A stretch of DNA of 64,000 bases, taken from the NCBI GenBank assembly GCA_000181795.3, contig CM012953.1:19419081-19483080 (forward strand), read 5' to 3'. The stretch is from Trichinella spiralis. Taxonomy: Eukaryota; Nematoda; Enoplea; Trichinellida; Trichinellidae. The notes beneath the pieces were generated by a model. The model was not told the DNA's origin and did no database searches. It saw nothing but the letters and a program-made list of their open reading frames with translations. Below are positions 1 to 12,654 of this stretch, in pieces. Numbering within the stretch: position 1 is the first letter of the stretch; each line of letters begins with the position of its first letter. The position numbers and the translations under genes are program-made.

Positions 1-869
1 GCTCATACACTCTATTCGTGATTATTTACATTTGATCTCGATTGGCCACCATGTTAGGTTTAACTCACAGACCCAGAACGCTCTGTAGAGGACGCAGGTC
101 GACGTCTAACACCTGTACTTGTCTAGACGACGAAATAGAAGAAGAAGAAGAATAATAAAGCTACCGTAAACAGATTGATACTTGAAGATTGGAAAAGGAT
201 TACGGTAGTACGGTTGTTGGCAGTGAGCTGCAAGTGTAGTTATTAGTTCTGGAAATTTGCGGTGTCGGATCGGTGGCGGTCCTTGTTCGTATTTGTTAAT
301 AAACACTGTGCACTTTACCCGTCTTTTGAACGCGACAATGCTACCGGGGAAAAGGGGCAGCAGAACTGAACGGAGAATATGACCGCGCGGACGAACCCGC
401 CGGTCGACACCGGCCCGTCTCGCCTAGATGTGACTGTGATAATAGTCCGGTCGGGTTGACCAACGAGCCAGCCCGAGAGAGCGGCTCGTTACAGCTCGAA
501 CTGCTACTCATACTGTTGTCTCTCGGTGGAAATCAACTTCTCGCTTGAGAAATAAACTTGCATATCCTGCTTTGTCGATTCTTTGTTTGAATAGTATATT
601 CTACAGACTACCTAGACGATACGGGAACGAACAGAAAATTATCTACAATCTACATTATTATCCGAAATGAAGATCAGCAGACCTTGGATTCCGTACCCTG
701 TAGAACAGGAGCCAAGGAGCCCTTCTCACGTACGATAACTCCACACCTTGCACACACTGCCCTTTGCGAGACGGAGAACTTGGAATGCGATGTGTGAAGC
801 AGGCTGGTGCACCAAGAAAACAACCTGATATGAAGATGACAATATCAATAACGGCTGCCGTTACAACTG
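1..869. other. Unassigned repeat-like DNA, possible LTR remnant
   Basis: No convincing coding region. Positions 340-560 are more GC-rich than the surrounding DNA, and an AATAAA at 551-556 follows a GC-rich stretch. That is how the R/polyadenylation part of an LTR looks, but no matching partner copy was found in the window. The stretch abuts a decayed Bel/Pao fragment, so it may belong to the same insertion. Confidence 0.3.
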
Positions 870-1130
870 TTGAAGATGTGGAGACAAGAATATATTACCA
901 TCCTGAACACCCAGGACAAATGGCGCCATAGCACGCGACACGAATCAAAAGAGGGTGACATCGTATTAATACACGAATTCGGTACGATATGCGCCAAATA
1001 TTTCATGGGAATGATAACTGAAATCCAGGCGAGTGAAGATGGCATCTTTTGATCAGAAAAGGTGAAAATAACCCAAGGAACGGTCGCAAGATAAAGCCGG
1101 TCGCTACGACTATTGGAACCAGACAGCGAC
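870..1130 (+). pseudogene. Bel/Pao polyprotein C-terminal (DUF5641-type) remnant
   Basis: The translation reads WRQEYITIL..., GDIVLIHE and ASEDG. These align in order with the end of the better Bel/Pao copy at 58100-58370 of this window (WKQEYITTL, GDIVLVHE, PSEDG). The domain is the DUF5641 module downstream of integrase in Bel/Pao Pol proteins. The reading frame breaks soon after 1050, so this is a dead fragment. A matching LTR end lies downstream at 1738-1880 with a piggyBac piece in between. Confidence 0.75.
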
Positions 1131-1267
1131 TAGTTGAATGTTGAACTCCGTTCATTTCTGATGATATTATGGAGGATGCAACGATACAAACCAATGTGTA
1201 AGCAAACAGAGATTCCAACAAGGAAAGTTTCCATGCATCTACAAAGGAAAACCGAAGCTTTCTCGGT

Positions 1268-1695
1268 TTGCTACTGCTCTCTGGATACCACTGCTTGGCA
1301 GATGCCAAGTACCACTTGACAATGGAACCGGACCTCACTGTAGATGCTGCATCTAAGACGATGAGCAGGAACAGATTCCATCAGCTGAAAAGGCTCCTGC
1401 ACTTTTCGGATAACCAAAACTTGTCTTCAGATGACGAAATGAGTAAGGTTAGCCCATTGTACCAAATGCTGAATGATCTCCAGTATGGTAATTTTTCATG
1501 AGTTTCTCTGCATTAATGAGTCTATGGTCCCATAATATGGTCGGCGCAGCTCGGAAATGTTAGTTCATAAGGGGAAAGCCGATTCACGTGGGCTACAAGG
1601 TCTGGATGCTTTGTGGCACGGATGGTTATCCTTACCACCTGAACATCTATCAAGGAAAGGAACCATCACCTGAAAGAGCGCTAGTCAGCGAATGA
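1268..1695 (+). pseudogene. piggyBac transposase fragment
   Basis: The first part (1268-1501) carries LLLSGYH, a typical SRNRFHQLKRLLHFSDNQNL stretch and KVSPL...ML, diagnostic of the N-terminal half of the piggyBac transposase domain (DDE_Tnp_1_7). After a frame break, INESMVP and then GKPIHVGYKVWMLC appear in other frames, matching the region round the first catalytic aspartate. Here the expected D of the DE(x)MVP motif reads N. The C-terminal half is missing. It lies between a Bel/Pao coding remnant and an LTR end, so it probably inserted into that element's LTR. Confidence 0.75.
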
Positions 1696-1737
1696 ATTAT
1701 CAGGAGGATGATACTCGAACTACTCTTTAATTTTGTC

Positions 1738-1880
1738 TCTCCATCTAATTGTTCTCTTACGTGCAAATAAACTGAATCATCCTATTTCACGTGTTTGAAT
1801 TTCTGTGAAGATTAATACAGTCGACTCACAAAATAAGATTTTCAAGTTCAACCTAGATATTTTTCTACAATGATTGTCTC
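1738..1880 (+). repeat. Bel/Pao LTR 3' end remnant
   Basis: This stretch is close to the reverse complement of 53338-53480: shared blocks include TTCTCTTACGTGCAAA, ATCCTATTTCACG and AAATAAGATTTTCAAGTTCA. It also resembles the end of the young Bel/Pao LTR at 54900-54956 (AGTCCACTA...TTCAAGTTC...TTTTTC). I infer it is the 3' end of an old Bel/Pao LTR whose coding remnant is at 870-1130. Confidence 0.7.
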
Positions 1881-2690
1881 GAGAAACCAGTAGTGGTTTG
1901 TTCCAAACCAGGGGAATTTTTGCTTTCATTTTCCAGTTGGTTGTTAGAAATCGTTTTCTTATTGGATGATAATGGCGTGGGTTCTCATTGCATACTTATG
2001 ACGCCATGATATTGGTTTTCTCATCAAACTTTTCATTCTCAAATTATTCTGTTTCGAATAGTTGTAATATTTTTTATTTCATTGGTACAAATGTTTTGAA
2101 TACGTAACATTAGTACATTTGATGTCAGGTTTGTCAAATACAGTTGCTTTTTCATTCGTGTATAAATATTTATTTTTTAATTTGACAGCTTTTAGTAATC
2201 AATGTTTGTAATACAATTAAATTAAGTATTAAATTAAAATTTTAGAAAAAGTTTTCTATATTTCATTATTATGGTATCTGAATGAATTTTAATTAAATGA
2301 GATAGCAGCACAGCAAAACAATTTTTTGTTTTTCAACGCTCAATAACAAAATATCAACAGTGATTAACAGAGAATAATATCAATAATGAACAACAGTAAA
2401 TAACAGATGAAAATAAGAATAAGTTGAATAAACAGATACAAGTATTCAATAACAGCAAATAGAAACAATGAATATATAAAATATAAAACAAAGCCACAAC
2501 TTGGAAGGCGGCATTATACGTTTACAGGACAAATTGGGTTCCCTTTAATATTTTTAAAATGGCTTAATAAGAAGGATCTAAAGTATATATGTTAAATCCA
2601 CTTTATTCTGATTGAAACAATGTACTTTTTAGCATGTTTCCAAAAGAGAATATTGGCATTTGGACTTAACAATTTCCCCAATAATTCAAT
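1881..2690. other. AT-rich DNA without recognised features
   Basis: No open reading frame, RNA gene or repeat end recognised. It separates the 5' Bel/Pao remnant from the piggyBac end at 2692. Confidence 0.5.
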
Positions 2691-2691
2691 A

Positions 2692-3880
2692 TTAACCCCC
2701 TCAGGGCCAAATTTTTTTTTGACTTTGTTATTAACTCAACAGATTTAAGCTTTATTTACGAATAATAATTTGTTTTTATGAAATTATCAGCAGTTATAGT
2801 CATGTTGCCATATGGCAACAACGGCCTTTAAGGGTATAAAAGTGTGCAATGTTTTGAAGTCAGCAAACAATACTTTTATTTCTAAAAAAAATGCCAAACT
2901 AATTATTATGATAAATCTGAAAACAGTTTCTTTGTTGTGTCAAACAAAGATGAATGTTGCATTTGACACATCGCACTCTTGATGTTTTTCCGCAGCTGCG
3001 GCATCGGTTCTTTTGGTTTATAATTTCTGGCCAGTGTGCAACCTGGTCAAATCTGGCGGCTATTCTTGGCTCTGGTCTTCTTGCCCGCCTTCTGCTGGTT
3101 TTTACATTGGCTCTTTGAGACATGCGACCATGGGATTTTCTGGGATATGCTTTATTCACTTTTGTCAAGGTTTCTGCAACATCCAGCGTGAACTGCATTA
3201 GATCTTTCTGGCTGCCACTGGCGGCTTCACTTGTTTTAAGGTCTCTTTTGTATTGCAGCCACCCGTTCACTACTGCCACGTGGAGTCTCCAAAAAAATTC
3301 TCCTGTACCATTTTCTACTTAGGTGGTTTATCCGATACAGTGCTCGCAACATCCTCGCCAAACCTACGCTGCCCATGTACTTGTTGTACTCTTTTACAAT
3401 TGCCGGGCAGGACACGTCGACCAAGGTTTTCTCTTTCTTATTCCACCGTTTTACTTTACACACTGTGTGTGCACGAAACAGTGCAACAGCTCGACTTCCA
3501 TAAGATCATCTTCATCGATATGCTCTTCGTCAGTGATGTTCCCATCTTCATTAGGTGGCAGTTGTCATTTGATCCAAAGGAGAAAGCGTTTCTACGAAAT
3601 CTACAGCGCTTTCCAGTGCAATGAACCTTCTCTACATCTTGAAAATACGCGTATTCAGTAACAGTGCAGTTCAAGAGAATGGCAGTACTGCAGTGGAATA
3701 CCTCATGGCTTGATGCCAGCTGCTCAAAAACAGTTGTACATGTCAGCAGATTTGAATTATGGGGCAGCTGTCTTCGGATAGGAAAGGAAAAACAACAAAT
3801 GTGACTGTTTTTCTGCATTTACCAGAATCCACCTAACGAGCTAAAATCACTTTTGTTGAAGTTTTGACGTTATTTTCAGT
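2692..3880 (-). mobile_element. Decayed piggyBac element, copy B
   Basis: The right end of transposase coding is at 2899-3279 (minus): KRDLKTSEAASG, then VAHWPEI, then a cysteine-rich tail CRSC...VRCVKCN...NCFQIYH, which is the C-terminal zinc-binding domain of piggyBac transposases. Further upstream (3236-3463) is PAIVKEYNKYMGSVGLARM, the classic YNxYMGGVD region with the GGVD altered to GSVG, which removes a catalytic aspartate. Frames change several times, so it cannot code. At 2692 a TTAA is followed by a CCCCCTCAGGGCC-type terminus, as expected for a piggyBac end and its TTAA target. The other end was not located with confidence. Confidence 0.7.
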
Positions 3881-4289
3881 GTATCGAAAATTCCAGCATT
3901 TTGTCAGAGAAGATGCTATCGTACCCATTTTGGAACATCAAACTTTAGCACAACTGTCTTCCACTACTAATTGTTAACGGCTGTTCATTTTGCGATAAAT
4001 GGATTTTGCGATCCTTCTGCCTAATAAAAAAAGCAGCTGTGCAATGCTTCAAGCTATGCGCTGAATTTTGATGCTGAAATTTCCGCAAGCGCTCAAAAAC
4101 TTCAAAAATCGCTCTGACTAAAATGGACTTTCGGTCAACAATGGCAATATCACATTTATTTGAAGAACTAAGTCAGACAAATCCAAATTTGAAAATATCA
4201 TGTCATAAATCGATGAGAAATAAAGAAATAAATAGAGCTCCAAAATTTGCGTTCCCAAATAGGAACAACGGCATGTAAACGGTTTTTTG

Positions 4290-4935
4290 GCCAATAACTA
4301 GATAACACTTTGTCCATCACATCCACACCACCCATATATTTGTTGTACTGCCGTATGATGTTTGGCTCTGTTATATCGACATGTTTCTTCTCAGCTTTCG
4401 AACATCTTTTTACAGTTCCAACCGGAAATGCGTATAATAATTGGATGCAATGGTTACTGCAGTGTTGTCATTCCATCGACACACATACATTTTCCATCAC
4501 ATGCGTGTTCGAAATATCCTCGGCATTTCGAACTGTACACGTAGCCTTTATTCCTCTTTGCGTCACTTCTTTCATAAGGTAGTGCGAAGTAAAAAAGTTA
4601 TCAAAATAAACATGATACTTATTGGGTTCATTTAAATGAGAAACCATGTGCTTTACAACACCAAGGCCAAGCGGTTCATTCTTTCTATCACTTTCCTTAC
4701 CAGCATACTTGAAAATGTCATCATCCATACTTTAAAGCCAAAGCGAATGGGCTTTCCTTTCCCATAGTATGGCACCATACATTCATCGATGGAAAGCGCT
4801 TCACTAAAGATGCCCCATTGTTGCAGAGGCTTTCCCATGTTTTCATACACTGGTGATATCTTTGCCTTCCTGAAGCGCCATGTTGTCAACAACGTGAAAA
4901 TATTTCTTCAAATCAGGAAATCGATGGCCATTTAG
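4290..4935 (-). pseudogene. piggyBac transposase fragment, copy A
   Basis: On the minus strand the translation runs through FPDLKKYF, then LSIDECMVPYYGKGKPIRFGFKVW (read in pieces), then YFDNFFTS, then YNKYMGGVDVMDKV. These are the landmark motifs, with catalytic aspartates, of piggyBac DDE transposases. There are frame shifts near 4860 and 4690, and the C-terminal third is lost. Sequence just past its end (near 4255-4280, AGGAACAACGGCATGTAAACGG) resembles the subterminal region of copy B (near 2800-2830), so A and B are related elements lying in tandem. Confidence 0.75.
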
Positions 4936-5093
4936 CGGCTCCGTTGAGACGGCTGCTCCTCCAGGTCATCTGTCAATCGCTGCCGGCATTGTTTGCGCAA
5001 GGAGCCACTGTCCAGCGAACAACGGCTGGTCCTGGGCACCGCCAGGGGCCTCTTCTGACCCCGACCCGGGTCGCAAGACGCCGAGATGGCAAT

Positions 5094-6551
5094 CTACCAG
5101 GCCGTGAGGGCGCATTGTTCTTGCCTTGTCCGTGTCTTGTGAGCACCAGCTGATGGGTGTGTCACACCGACAAGGTCGGTGCCGTTCCGTCCGGAAAACC
5201 CTCCTTCACAATTGTGAGGATGTAAGTCTTCGAACGACAAATTCACAGTGTTCTTCACTGTCCGTAAAATGTCTGGAAACAACTGAATGGCATGATTGTT
5301 CATACCTATTCATCTTCCACAATTTCACTCGATATGAACTTATGGTGATAGCCCATTCCGATTAATCCATGCGAAGTCGGTCGATTGTTTCTTTAAGTGC
5401 TGCCATGCATTCAACTCTGGTTTCGCAGGTACTCCACAGATCGTTGGAACGCACAGAGCTTCCAGATCGATACGTTTAGAATTATTCTTACGTTCTGCAG
5501 TAGAACTGTTACACGTCGGAGTTTGTAATATTGTATACAATTGCGTGTTCCACAGTCTCTTCAGTCCTAACTATAACAGACAATACGCATACTTGTGGCA
5601 AGTCCATCCTTTCCTGTCTTCTGCGTGGACATAGGTGTGACAACAAGGCGAGAACGTCTGCATAAAGCCGGACAGATTGTCTCGCTCGTCTTCTTGGTCA
5701 GCGTGAAAGACAGTTGATACGCCTGTCCGTCATCTCGGAGGCGAACACGGACAACACGATTTTCTTTCTGATGAGTAGTGGCCGTTTGCAACTTAAATCT
5801 AACAAACATGTACCGACTGACATACGCCACCTTCTGTTTTGAGAATTTCATCAGCAGTAGTAGATATTCCTCGGAATACAACGTTTTCACTAGTTTCGTC
5901 TTCGTTTCTATCTGTTGGAGTCACCAACTGAATTGCCAGCATTGTTCGATTTCACTGTATTTTCCGACAGATGTAACAATCGACGATGGTCTCCATTTAC
6001 AACCAGATTGATCACATAGTCTTTTCTGCAAGCAATTCACCAAGACAACCAAAAACAAATCTCGTTATTGACACAAAGACCATGAATCTTTTTCAACAAT
6101 CTTCGGTTGTATAAATTTTTGACACTGACTGATGCCATGACAAATTGCGCAAGTGTTTGGCGTCATTTCTATTTTCGCTTCTAACGCAGCTGCCGTTGAA
6201 AAACGTTCAACTTTTATTTCTGACTATTCTTTTAGAAAATCAGCTTCCGATTTCTGATTTGTCCAAGGGGCGTGAATTTCCAACACGTCAACGTTGAACT
6301 TCATACTGTGGCAAGCGAACAATGAAAATGACGTCACTCATATTTTTCGGCATATCTTTCAGTCTTTCTTCTGCATTACCTTTCAACAAATCTTCTGTGA
6401 TGCATCGGATTTCCAACATTTCTCTTCCGAGTGATTCCATCTCATCAATTTCTGTCCCAAGGTCTTCTTTGTCCAAATTCTCTTCTAGTTCTTGCTGAAG
6501 GCATTGCCTCTTCGTCTTCTTAAATTTGCGGATATCTCGCATCCAATTCAA
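5094..6551 (-). pseudogene. Bel/Pao Gag-protease remnant
   Basis: Read on the minus strand, pieces occur in the element's normal order. At 6551-6288 is an acidic coiled region ending RLPQYE, like the start of the DUF1759 Gag domain. At about 6170-5960 a CAICHG...CQKF and a later Cys-rich stretch resemble the two Gag zinc knuckles. At 5890-5560 is VRVRLRDDGQAYQLSF, a protease-linked region. At 5540-5340 is IDLEALCVPTICGVPAKPEL, matching the region before the Pol start in the copy at 56660-56760. Stops and frame changes throughout mark it as dead. A GC-rich tail at 4936-5093 could belong to it but is not recognised. Confidence 0.65.
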
Positions 6552-8084
6552 CTTTCCACATAACCAATAGCAGCCCTTTTCTGCGTAAAAATTTATGATG
6601 CGAGTTCATTAGAATCGCTACCTCAATTCACTATTCTTGACGACGAGAGTAAAATACATTCCAATATTTACTCGAATGACGAAATAACAGAGTCCTATAG
6701 AGGAGAAATACATGACACAAGTCAGGTGCACAACACAAACATCATACCATCAACAAGACCTATCAACAAACTAAAAGTTGCATGTGCGCAGTACGACTAA
6801 AATGACAATCAAGTGTCATTTAGGATTTTGTTTCTAATGAGTAATGAAGTCACACACTATTTATCTTATTCAGGTAATGTTGATAAATAAAAAGTTAAAA
6901 TGTAAAATTTCAGACACTGATTTATAATCTGCAATTTTCCAAAATTTATTTTAAACAGTGAAGAGTAAAATTCAACTACATTGCCAAAAGTAATACTGTA
7001 AGTTTACTGTAATTTCAATATTTTATAAGTTTTGCATAAATTTCTGACTGAAAAGTAACAGAATGACTTTTTTGAAATTTACATTTTATAAGGTTTTTAA
7101 TTATATTTCTTATTCACTGATTTCCATAATTATTAAAATATGTTTTTTCGGCATATTAAAAATGCAATGGTGTAGTCTAGTCACAAGATTATCTTGATGT
7201 ATCGATTTTAAACAGTGATTAACGAATATCAGTGATAAAATAAAATGCTTCATCTGTTTTCAACACTTTATATGCGTTTTTCTTACTGTTTTTACTCCTG
7301 ATTTTCTTTAAATTGAACTATTATATTCGTTTATGGTGAACCGTGTTTTGATGTATTTAGTTCCATATTTGAAATATAATTATTAGCTTTTGAATAATAA
7401 GTGGTAAAATTGAAAGACAATGTAGATTTTAAAAGGTGAATTTTTGATTTGTTCATAAAATTTATTGCAATGCTTCTATTGTTGTGAACTTGTTATTAAT
7501 ATTTTTTGTTTATGGTCGTGTTCTTTAAATTATAATCGCATAAAACTGTGTATGTTTTTAGATTTGCTTCGTCAAAGTTGTTCATTTTTAACTTTGCGTC
7601 AGTAATAATTGAAAGTTGATGTGTTGTCTGTCATATTTGCTTTTTAGTAAATGTAAAATTAATATTATTTGAGCTTGGACGTTTTCTTTCCTATTACTAA
7701 TGCGATCCTTTTTTAATGAAATTTGATTTGTGCTGAAGAGTTGTTTTGATCGTTCACTGCTTAAGTTAAGTAAATAAATTTTCTTTGTTTATCCTGCTTG
7801 GGTGATTTGAAGGTCCATATATTATTAACAGTTCAACATATTTATCAGTGTTTTGTTATAGTTTTGATATTTGATGAGCGTGCCGAAGTAAATTTCGTAA
7901 TATTAATGTAATGTAGCAGTGAAAAATTATATTTGTGTCATATAGCAGTTAACAATAACGTGGATTTTATGTTTAAATGGAAAAAATATTGCAAATTTCT
8001 GTTGATTTTTACGATGAATACTATATTTTTTAAATAGTTTCAGTATTTATAGATAATGTAGAGTGGAAAAGATTGTTTAGAAAA
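6552..8084. other. AT-rich 5' flank of the PP2A subunit gene
   Basis: No coding potential seen. Positions 6600-6830 still have transposon-like base composition. From about 6900 the DNA is uniformly AT-rich and presumably holds the promoter and 5' untranslated region of the gene starting at 8085. No TATA or initiator element can be singled out. Confidence 0.4.
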
Positions 8085-9465
8085 ATGGACAAATCTTCTT
8101 GCGAGGAAATACGTTCTGGTGCTCTTGCGCATTTAATTCCAGTCTTCTACCGACCCCCGGTATTGGAAACGAGCGAAAGTAGACATTTTATGGCTGCTAA
8201 ATTACGTGACGAAGCGAGATCTTTATTTTTGGATCGTGTTGGTCAACAACTGATGGAACCTGAAGAGTTGAAATTGATGATGCAAGAAATTCAAAAGTGG
8301 ATGTCTTCGAGATGTGAATCTTCAACAGTGGATCCCACGCTGATCAATTATGAAGAATTTGGTCAGTTGCGATCGTTGGTATCTGAGAAGGCGAAAGTTT
8401 TCTTTACGGCTCGCACATTTTGTCGTCTGCTGCGTTCTGATCCTTACGGTAGAATAGGCGTGAACGAGTTGATGCAATACATAATGCGCAAAACTTGGAT
8501 TTGCCAAACAAGAATTAGTCTTGGTCAGTATGATGTGACTGGTCTTGGTTGGTTGATGGAACGTGATGTCGAATTGTACATCACCGATATCAGTGCAACA
8601 ATTCCACAATTGGCACATATTGATGAATCATTGATGCCATTTTACACTTGCATGGGATATAAACGATTTTTCTTTTTCCTCGATCGTAAAAGAGTTGGTA
8701 AAGTAAGTTGGAATTATGTTTGAAAATATACATCATATGCAACAAGTGCAATTTGTTGTTTTACAGATTAGAATTACGGATATGATCGCTTCAGGATTTG
8801 TGGACGAATTGCTTGAATTGCGTGACGCAGACAATGCCAATAATCAGTTGCAGGACGAAAATTCACAAGATGCAGAAAATAATAATAATGCACCAGTTGG
8901 GAAAAATTGGTTCAGCTTGGCAAATGTTTTAAATGTGTACGGTATTTACATGAATTTGGATGCCGATGGCAATGGGATGCTTTCGAAAAAAGAACTTATG
9001 TCTTACGGTAGTGGAACGTTGACTGAAGAATTTGTTGGCCGTGTATTTGAAGAGTACATGACTTTCGATGGAGAGATGGATTTCAAAGGCTTTGTTGATT
9101 TCAAGCTTGCAATGGATAATAAGCAAGATCCGGCCGGTTTGGCTTATTTTTTTCGACTTTTCGACATTCGACAGAAAGGATATTTAGATTCATTTTCGTT
9201 GAATTATTTTTTCCGTGGTATACAACGTGCCATGGAAGCTAGTGGTTGTATGATTGTGAAATTTGAAAATATCAACGACGAACTGTTCGACATGATCAAA
9301 CCGAAAAAGCACGGCCAAATTACTTATGACGATTTAGTGCGCAGTAAATGTGGCGGCGTGTTCATCAACATTCTTATTCACTTGGACGGATTTCTTACTT
9401 ATGAAAATCGAGAATTTTCAAATTTGGTTGCTTATACTGAGGAAGGTGATGAAGCAGATTTTTGA
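8085..9465 (+). CDS. PPP2R3C: PP2A regulatory subunit B'' gamma (RSA-1 type)
   Basis: Two exons, 8085-8702 and 8767-9465, give 438 residues against 453 in human PPP2R3C. The intron is 64 nt with GTAAGT and TTTACAG. The family recruits the PP2A core to substrates; in C. elegans the orthologue RSA-1 targets PP2A to centrosomes for spindle assembly. Recognition is direct: FFTARTFCRLL, GRI...YIMRKTWICQTRI, YDVTG, FFFFLD and ENREFSNL line up with human PPP2R3C along the whole length. One canonical EF-hand loop, DADGNGMLSKKE, sits at residues 271-282. An acidic/Asn-rich insert (about 227-247) is specific to this protein. The ATG at 8085 is chosen because the upstream in-frame TTG at 8073 is not a plausible eukaryotic start. 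Confidence 0.92.
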
Positions 9466-9477
9466 ATAAAACATTTG

Positions 9478-9507
9478 CTTGTTGTTGTTGTTGTTGTTGT
9501 TGTTGTT
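9478..9507 (+). repeat. (TTG)n microsatellite
   Basis: About nine copies of TTG/GTT directly after the stop codon of the PP2A subunit gene, in its 3' untranslated region. Confidence 0.9.
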
Positions 9508-12500
9508 GGGTGCAATTTTCCCTTTTCATGTTAAAATAAATTTTATTTTGATGCGTTTTGAAAATGAAATTAAATTTATGCATTTGTTATTTGTATGTTT
9601 TTATCAACGTCTATGCTAATTGTGATGATGTAGAAAGAAGGAAATAATTTTTAATTTTTATAGAGAAAACTTTTTTAATAACAACATGCAGTGAATTTTA
9701 TGCCAGTTGTAGGTGTCATCAGTAAATAAACACTTGGAATAAAACTGAATAATCTTGTTTATTTAGGGTATCATTTATTGAAATTATATTATTATTGAGT
9801 TTAAAGAAAGAAATACTTTAATCCCTTAATAATGCTTCTCTGAAACCAGCGGTCTTATTTTCTATAATTTTAAGCTTAATCTAATAAATGCAGAAAAAAT
9901 TTTAATACAATTAGCATGTGTACTGGATTGTCAGTGATGAATGCAATGCAAAACTAAAGTTGAATTTAAGCGAAAATTTTATAAATCAAAATTATTATAA
10001 TAAAAAGCAAAAAATAGCAATCAGAAGCATTTGAATAAACATTTTCATCTCACTGACAAAAAATTATTTTTCTACTTTTTCAATATGAATATAATCGAAG
10101 TATTATGAGAATAGCTGTTGAAAAAATAAAGCAGAATTAATATTGCTCTGAACATGAAGTTAATTAAAGATCAGTTTCATTTGAAATTCATCAAAAACTG
10201 AAAAAGACCATGCAATTAAAATTTTCCATTTTGCATATATTCAAAAGTTACGTTCCTTTTGTTATTTGATTAATCAATGAACAATTTTCAATTTTTATTG
10301 AAATATTTTTTTGCAAACAATAAAAAAGTTTCTCAAGCACGTTGCAATATTGAACATTATTTTTTTTAAAGAAGATTCCCATCAAAATGTGAAATTTTGA
10401 CACAATCATGCATGCAATTATTGTTGCGCATGTTTCATCACGATTATTATTTTCTAATTATTTCTTTTTTTCGAATATAACGATTTTATGCTTTCATTTT
10501 TTGTTTAATTCAGCAGAAATAAATTTTTTTGATTAAATCATGATATGAGAATGAAGAATTAATTTTTTATGCACAGACAATTTTATTCAAACAATCTCTA
10601 CAAAAAAATCACGTTGAATTAAAATTGAATTCTTTTTTTAAATCAATTTTTCAAATTAACAGCTGCCAGATTGAAATTTAAATGAACATTTAACAATATA
10701 CAAAAAAGATACAAATGAATTTATATAATAAATTGTAAAAAAATTTTCCTTATTAAATATTTGCATAATTTATCAGATCGACAATTATTGCAATTGAAAT
10801 GAATAAACACTGAAATATTGACGAATGAATCCTGGGCAATTAATGCAAAAGTGCAGGAATGCTGAAAAAATGGGAACTGGATCAATATAAAATTTACATG
10901 CATAAATATTTTGTAATATAAATAAATAAATATGCAAATAAGGATTCAATGTTAAGAAAAAAAATTTCAGAAAAAGTACTATTGTTTACAACTTTCACTG
11001 TAACATTTCAAATAAATAGGAGAGAACTTTAAAATTTTTTCAATAATTTTTTTCATCAGTTATAAAATTATATGAGTCATGATTATTCTAAAGAAAATAT
11101 ATTCATACTGATTTATTTCATGCTAATTTTATGCAATTTCCTTTCTCGCAGTATATAATAAAAATTAGTTTTTATGCATAAATGAAGAATAAATACATTG
11201 ATTTTTATTTGCTAATTCTTTCTGTGAATTTTAAATGAATAGCAGTCATTGAACAATAATATCTCTTGAGCTTTTGGCAGCTTCTGCAAATTTTAATTAA
11301 TTGCATTTGTAGAAGGTGCAGGCAAAATATTGCTGTCCTGAAATTTACAAAAATAAATAAATAAAACAGCTGTTGTTTTGAAATACACATTCAGAAACAA
11401 GCTTTATTTATGCTGTATTAGTATAAAACATTAGCATAAATCGTCAAATGAAATATTTTGCGTCAATTAAATAAAAATGATTAACACTAATTGATTTATA
11501 CGCTGTCATGATGTCAAAGAGAATAACTTCAAAAATATTGCATAAAAATATTTATAAATATTATTACACAAACAACTATAATTAATTCATTATGTCAATT
11601 TTTACAGAATTTTTCACTGTTGCATATAATAAAAGTTCATCAGCATACCTTTGCAATGAAATGAATGAATTATAAATTATTAAAATGAAATCAATCAAGC
11701 ACTAAGATATTTTTATTGATATCTTTTTTAGAAGTTAATCAAAAGAAAATCACAGTTATTCATTGGTTTATTATTAATATATATTTTTAAACTTACATAA
11801 GCTAACAAATGTTTTTTTTATCTCATATATTTATTTAAGGGAATTCCAAAATTGTATGTTTTGTTGTTATTGTTTGAACAGTTGATTAATTGGATCATTT
11901 GCATTTGTGTCAAAGGAGTTTGGTTAAATATAAATTTTATTTGAGAATTTTAATTTTCAAAATTGGTAGAATGGAATTTGTAAAATTTTAAAAATATTTC
12001 AAAAATTTCAATCAACAAACAATTCACTTGTTTATTGTAAAACTGATTTGACTGAAAAAGTGTTTAATTTGTAGACTGCTTAAATCAAGCTTGCCAGGAG
12101 ATTTTGCTGTGTTTTGGTGGTGAATTTGTCGCAGGTGTCGCTTTTGAAACGTTTTTCGAATTTCATTTTACTTAGTGCAATGTTTTCTTTAAGCTTATTT
12201 TAGCAGCTAGTTAGCGGATGTATTAAATTGGCTTCTGATCAGTTTCAATATTTTTGCATGAATGATTTTATTTTCCATTAAGCTTATTACTTTTCAACTG
12301 AACTGGTCAGCCTCAGAGTTGGTGTTATTATATCTTTAATGAACAATAATTTCTACTGTAATGTTAAACCGATCCTCTGCCATTGACTTTTGCAGTTTCA
12401 CTTCCTGAACGTAAGTGATCAACTTTGTTTACATTTACATTTTAGCTGTATATTTTTCTAATCATTGGCATATTTCCCTGAATATTTTCGCTTCAGTTAT

Positions 12501-12654
12501 TGCCATTTTAGTGAAGTTGAATTGATTCGATCTAAATTTCATTTGATTTAATTAATAATATATATAAATTTCACAGATTAATAATGAATTGCAACTGTTG
12601 TTCAATTTTCAAGGACAGAATTGAATTAGTTGAAGAAAAATTTTGAATCTATCA
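9508..12654. other. 3.1-kb AT-rich intergenic desert
   Basis: Extremely AT-rich DNA with many TTTATT/AATAAA-like words and only short meaningless reading frames on both strands. No exon with plausible splice sites or homology was recognised. An inferred cleavage signal for the PP2A subunit gene could be AATAAA at 9533-9538. The 5' untranslated region of the receptor gene presumably lies at the right end. Confidence 0.5.
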
